Assembly (NCBI RefSeq): GCF_011320115.1
Contig: NZ_JAANOZ010000001.1
Span: 248,001 to 312,000, forward strand
DNA: 64,000 nt
Direction: 5' to 3'
Origin: Croceibacterium segetis
Lineage (GTDB): Bacteria > Pseudomonadota > Alphaproteobacteria > Sphingomonadales > Sphingomonadaceae
Shown: one piece after another, positions 62,549 through 64,000 of the stretch
How positions within the stretch are numbered: position 1 is the stretch's first letter
How the letters are laid out: every line of letters begins with the position of its first letter
Position numbers and translations under genes: made by a program
The notes under the pieces: model-generated
Database searches by the model: none
The model's input: the letters and a program-made list of their open reading frames with translations, nothing else
Told to the model about the DNA's origin: nothing

Positions 62549-63220
62549 TCAGAGAGTGGCTTCGATCGCCCGCGCCGCCTCGACCGGGTCCTCGGCGCGG
62601 CTGATCGGCCGGCCGACGACCAGCACGCTGGCGCCATCGTCGCGCGCCTGGCGCGGGGTGACAACGCGCTTCTGGTCGCCGTGGTTGCCGTTCATGCGCA
62701 GGCCGGGAACGACGAAGAAGCCGTCCTTCCATTGCTTGTGCACCGCGCGGACTTCGTGGCCGGAGCAGACGATGCCGTCGAGACCGGCGGCCTGCGCCAG
62801 CTCGGCAAGGCGCATGACCTGGTCGTGGGCGCTGCCTTCGACGCCGGTGCGCATGAGATCGCGCTCGTCGAGGCTGGTGAGCATCGTCACGGCGACGACT
62901 TTGGTGCCGTTCGCCGCCGCCGCCTTGGCGTCCTCCATCATCGCCCGCCCGCCGCTGCCGTGAACGGTGACGATCGCTGGTTCGAGCATGTGGATCGCCT
63001 GCATCGCTCCGGCGACGGTGTTGGGAATATCGTGGAACTTCAGGTCGAGGAAGATCGGCAGCCCGACATGGGCAATCTCGTGCACGCCGTGGTGGCCGTG
63101 CGCGCAGAAGAATTCGAGCCCGAGCTTGAAGCCGCCGACATGCGCCTTGACCTTCTCGGCCAACGCCTTCGCGGCATCAAGCTGCGGGACATCGAGGGCA
63201 AGATAGACCGGATTTCCCAC
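62549..63220 (-). CDS. pyrF: orotidine 5'-phosphate decarboxylase
   Basis: 223 residues from GTG 63220, with GGAG six bases upstream and the lapA stop two bases before it; longer frames upstream overlap lap[38 protein letters not shown] with the catalytic DxKxxD and [28 protein letters not shown] (phosphate loop) are the family motifs. It makes UMP in pyrimidine synthesis. Its place within a trp operon is usual in this group. Confidence 0.96.
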   Translation of the reverse strand: MGNPVYLALDVPQLDAAKALAEKVKAHVGGFKLGLEFFCAHGHHGVHEIAHVGLPIFLDLKFHDIPNTVAGAMQAIHMLEPAIVTVHGSGGRAMMEDAKAAAANGTKVVAVTMLTSLDERDLMRTGVEGSAHDQVMRLAELAQAAGLDGIVCSGHEVRAVHKQWKDGFFVVPGLRMNGNHGDQKRVVTPRQARDDGASVLVVGRPISRAEDPVEAARAIEATL

Positions 63221-63222
63221 CG

Positions 63223-63564
63223 TTACTCCGATTTCAGCGGCCCGGGGTCCTCCGCCGGGTGCTCGGGGGCGATCACGGGATCGGCCGCGGGATCGACCGC
63301 CGGGGCGACCGGCGTCACCGCGGCCGTGCGCGCCGCCACTTGGAGCGAGTTGATCTTGCGCCGCGCGGCGTAGGCGGTGATCCGGTGCAGCAGCCACATC
63401 GGCAGTAGACCGAGGAGGAACGACACCACCACCAGTGCGGGGATCTTGGTTTCGAGGACCAGCCCTTCCCAGATCTTCACCTCGACGGGGTTCCAGTTGT
63501 TGATCGAGAAGATCAGCAGAACGATGAGCAGTAGGACCCAGACGATCGTGCGGACGATTTGCAT
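63223..63564 (-). CDS. lapA: LapA (DUF1049) domain membrane protein
   Basis: 113 residues from ATG 63564, with AAGGAGG seven bases upstream; a GTG eight codons earlier is less likely. Helix 1 (VRTIVWVLLLIVLLIFSI), the family NNWNPVEVKI turn, helix 2 (LVVVSFLLGLLPMWLL) and a basic amphipathic patch are followed by an Ala/Pro/Asp-rich tail. LapA proteins are linked to lipopolysaccharide assembly in E. coli (LapA/LapB). It heads the operon lapA-pyrF-trpF-trpB-trpA-accD-folC. Confidence 0.9.
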   Translation of the reverse strand: MQIVRTIVWVLLLIVLLIFSINNWNPVEVKIWEGLVLETKIPALVVVSFLLGLLPMWLLHRITAYAARRKINSLQVAARTAAVTPVAPAVDPAADPVIAPEHPAEDPGPLKSE

Positions 63565-63713
63565 GGCGGCCTCCTTCTTCTTCGCCACGGCTTAGGGCGA
63601 TTGCGCGGCGAAGGGAAGGGCGGCAAGCACCGCTGGCGGGGCACCTGGAGGCGAGATTGCCAGCAGCCTCTAACGGGTGCAAAGTCGCCTGTCAGTGGGG
63701 CGGGGGAAAAACG

Positions 63714-64000
63714 ATGAGCAAGGTCGTGATTGCGATGCTGTTGGCAGCTTGCCCGTTCGCAGCCTCTGCGGAGATCATGCCGCGGCAAGAGGCCCTGACC
63801 CGCTGCAAGGTGGATTTCGATATCGCCTATGAATTGATCGTGCCCGAGCCCCAGGCCGGCCAGACCGAGCAACAGGTCATCGAGGCGCTCGATCCGCACA
63901 CGGGGAACGTGGCGCGCGGCCTGGCTGAGCTGGAGGTGCACGCCGCCGCCCAACTGACTCCCATGTGGACCCACAACACGCCCGCCGATGGAGTCCGGCT
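63714..64000 (+). CDS. partial exported protein (cut by window end)
   Basis: 95 codons are open from ATG 63714 to the edge. A signal peptide (VVIAMLLAACPFAASA) is followed by IMPRQEALTRCKVDFDIAYELIVPEP. The lone Cys in the hydrophobic part (LLAACP) does not give a good lipobox. The mature sequence shows no motif I recognise. It is divergent from lapA with a 149-base gap, in which I see no further feature. Confidence 0.7.
   Translation, partial: MSKVVIAMLLAACPFAASAEIMPRQEALTRCKVDFDIAYELIVPEPQAGQTEQQVIEALDPHTGNVARGLAELEVHAAAQLTPMWTHNTPADGVR

Overview
The window is GC-rich chromosomal DNA of an alphaproteobacterium, most probably a sphingomonad (Sphingomonadales). This rests on gene order (slt-dapA ... 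smpB-DUF2062-cckA ... recA ... alaS ... icd, and lapA-pyrF-trpFBA-accD-folC), on the CckA/CpdR cell-cycle phosphorelay proteins, on alphaproteobacterial LexA boxes of the form GTTC-N7-GTTC, and on frequent GTG starts and ATGA stop/start overlaps. It is almost fully coding. I found no insertion sequence, prophage, CRISPR array or rRNA, and no stretch longer than about 285 bases without a gene. Starts were moved inside longer open frames wherever a Shine-Dalgarno site, a signal peptide or the family N-terminus required it.

Layout. 1-6.6 kb (mostly minus): two exported proteins, a MATE transporter, a CFA-type synthase, and a tightly overlapping redox operon (YceI, pteridine-reductase-like SDR, b-type cytochrome, Tat-exported molybdo-enzyme). 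6.6-12.6 kb: an NAD-related neighbourhood, with a glutamine-dependent NAD synthetase fused to an N-terminal XRE-type helix-turn-helix, a divergent class III cyclase-like membrane protein, PncC (NMN deamidase) and an amidohydrolase. 12.7-24.3 kb: PhzF, RlmN, an outer-membrane barrel, GreB, a lytic transglycosylase, DapA, an acyl-CoA-dehydrogenase-fold flavoprotein, an S9 peptidase and SmpB. 24.3-39.8 kb: DUF2062-CckA, two tandem DUF4139 proteins, SOS-controlled recA, a methyltransferase, a lipid-kinase-like protein, AlaS, a KefB-type antiporter and Icd. 40-43 kb: an operon of type III polyketide synthase, methyltransferase and flavoprotein, then tRNA-Val. 43-49.8 kb: CpdR, an N-formylglutamate amidohydrolase family protein, a predicted small RNA, SapC, an FAD-linked 2-hydroxyacid dehydrogenase, RhlE and small proteins. 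49.8-57.7 kb: UvrD, an MHS-family transporter, RsmD, RluB, AmpG and a PilZ protein. 57.7-63.6 kb: a single minus operon lapA-pyrF-trpF-trpB-trpA-accD-folC.

The most novel-looking feature is the NadE fusion. A Cro/C1-type DNA-binding domain is joined in frame to a complete NAD synthetase, and a perfect GTATCC-N5-GGATAC palindrome lies 10-26 bases upstream of its ATG. This looks like an autoregulated NAD synthetase, comparable in concept to enteric NadR but built on a different enzyme. pncC, which makes nicotinate mononucleotide for the same pathway, lies 1.4 kb away.

Other points of note: a predicted ~105-nt small RNA with its own promoter, a UUCG-capped hairpin, an unpaired CCUCCUCCC anti-Shine-Dalgarno stretch and a strong terminator (44.6-44.7 kb); LexA boxes at recA and directly against the uvrD start; a phenolic-lipid-like operon; and several unassigned palindromes. 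All functional statements are from sequence reading alone; no database search was run.
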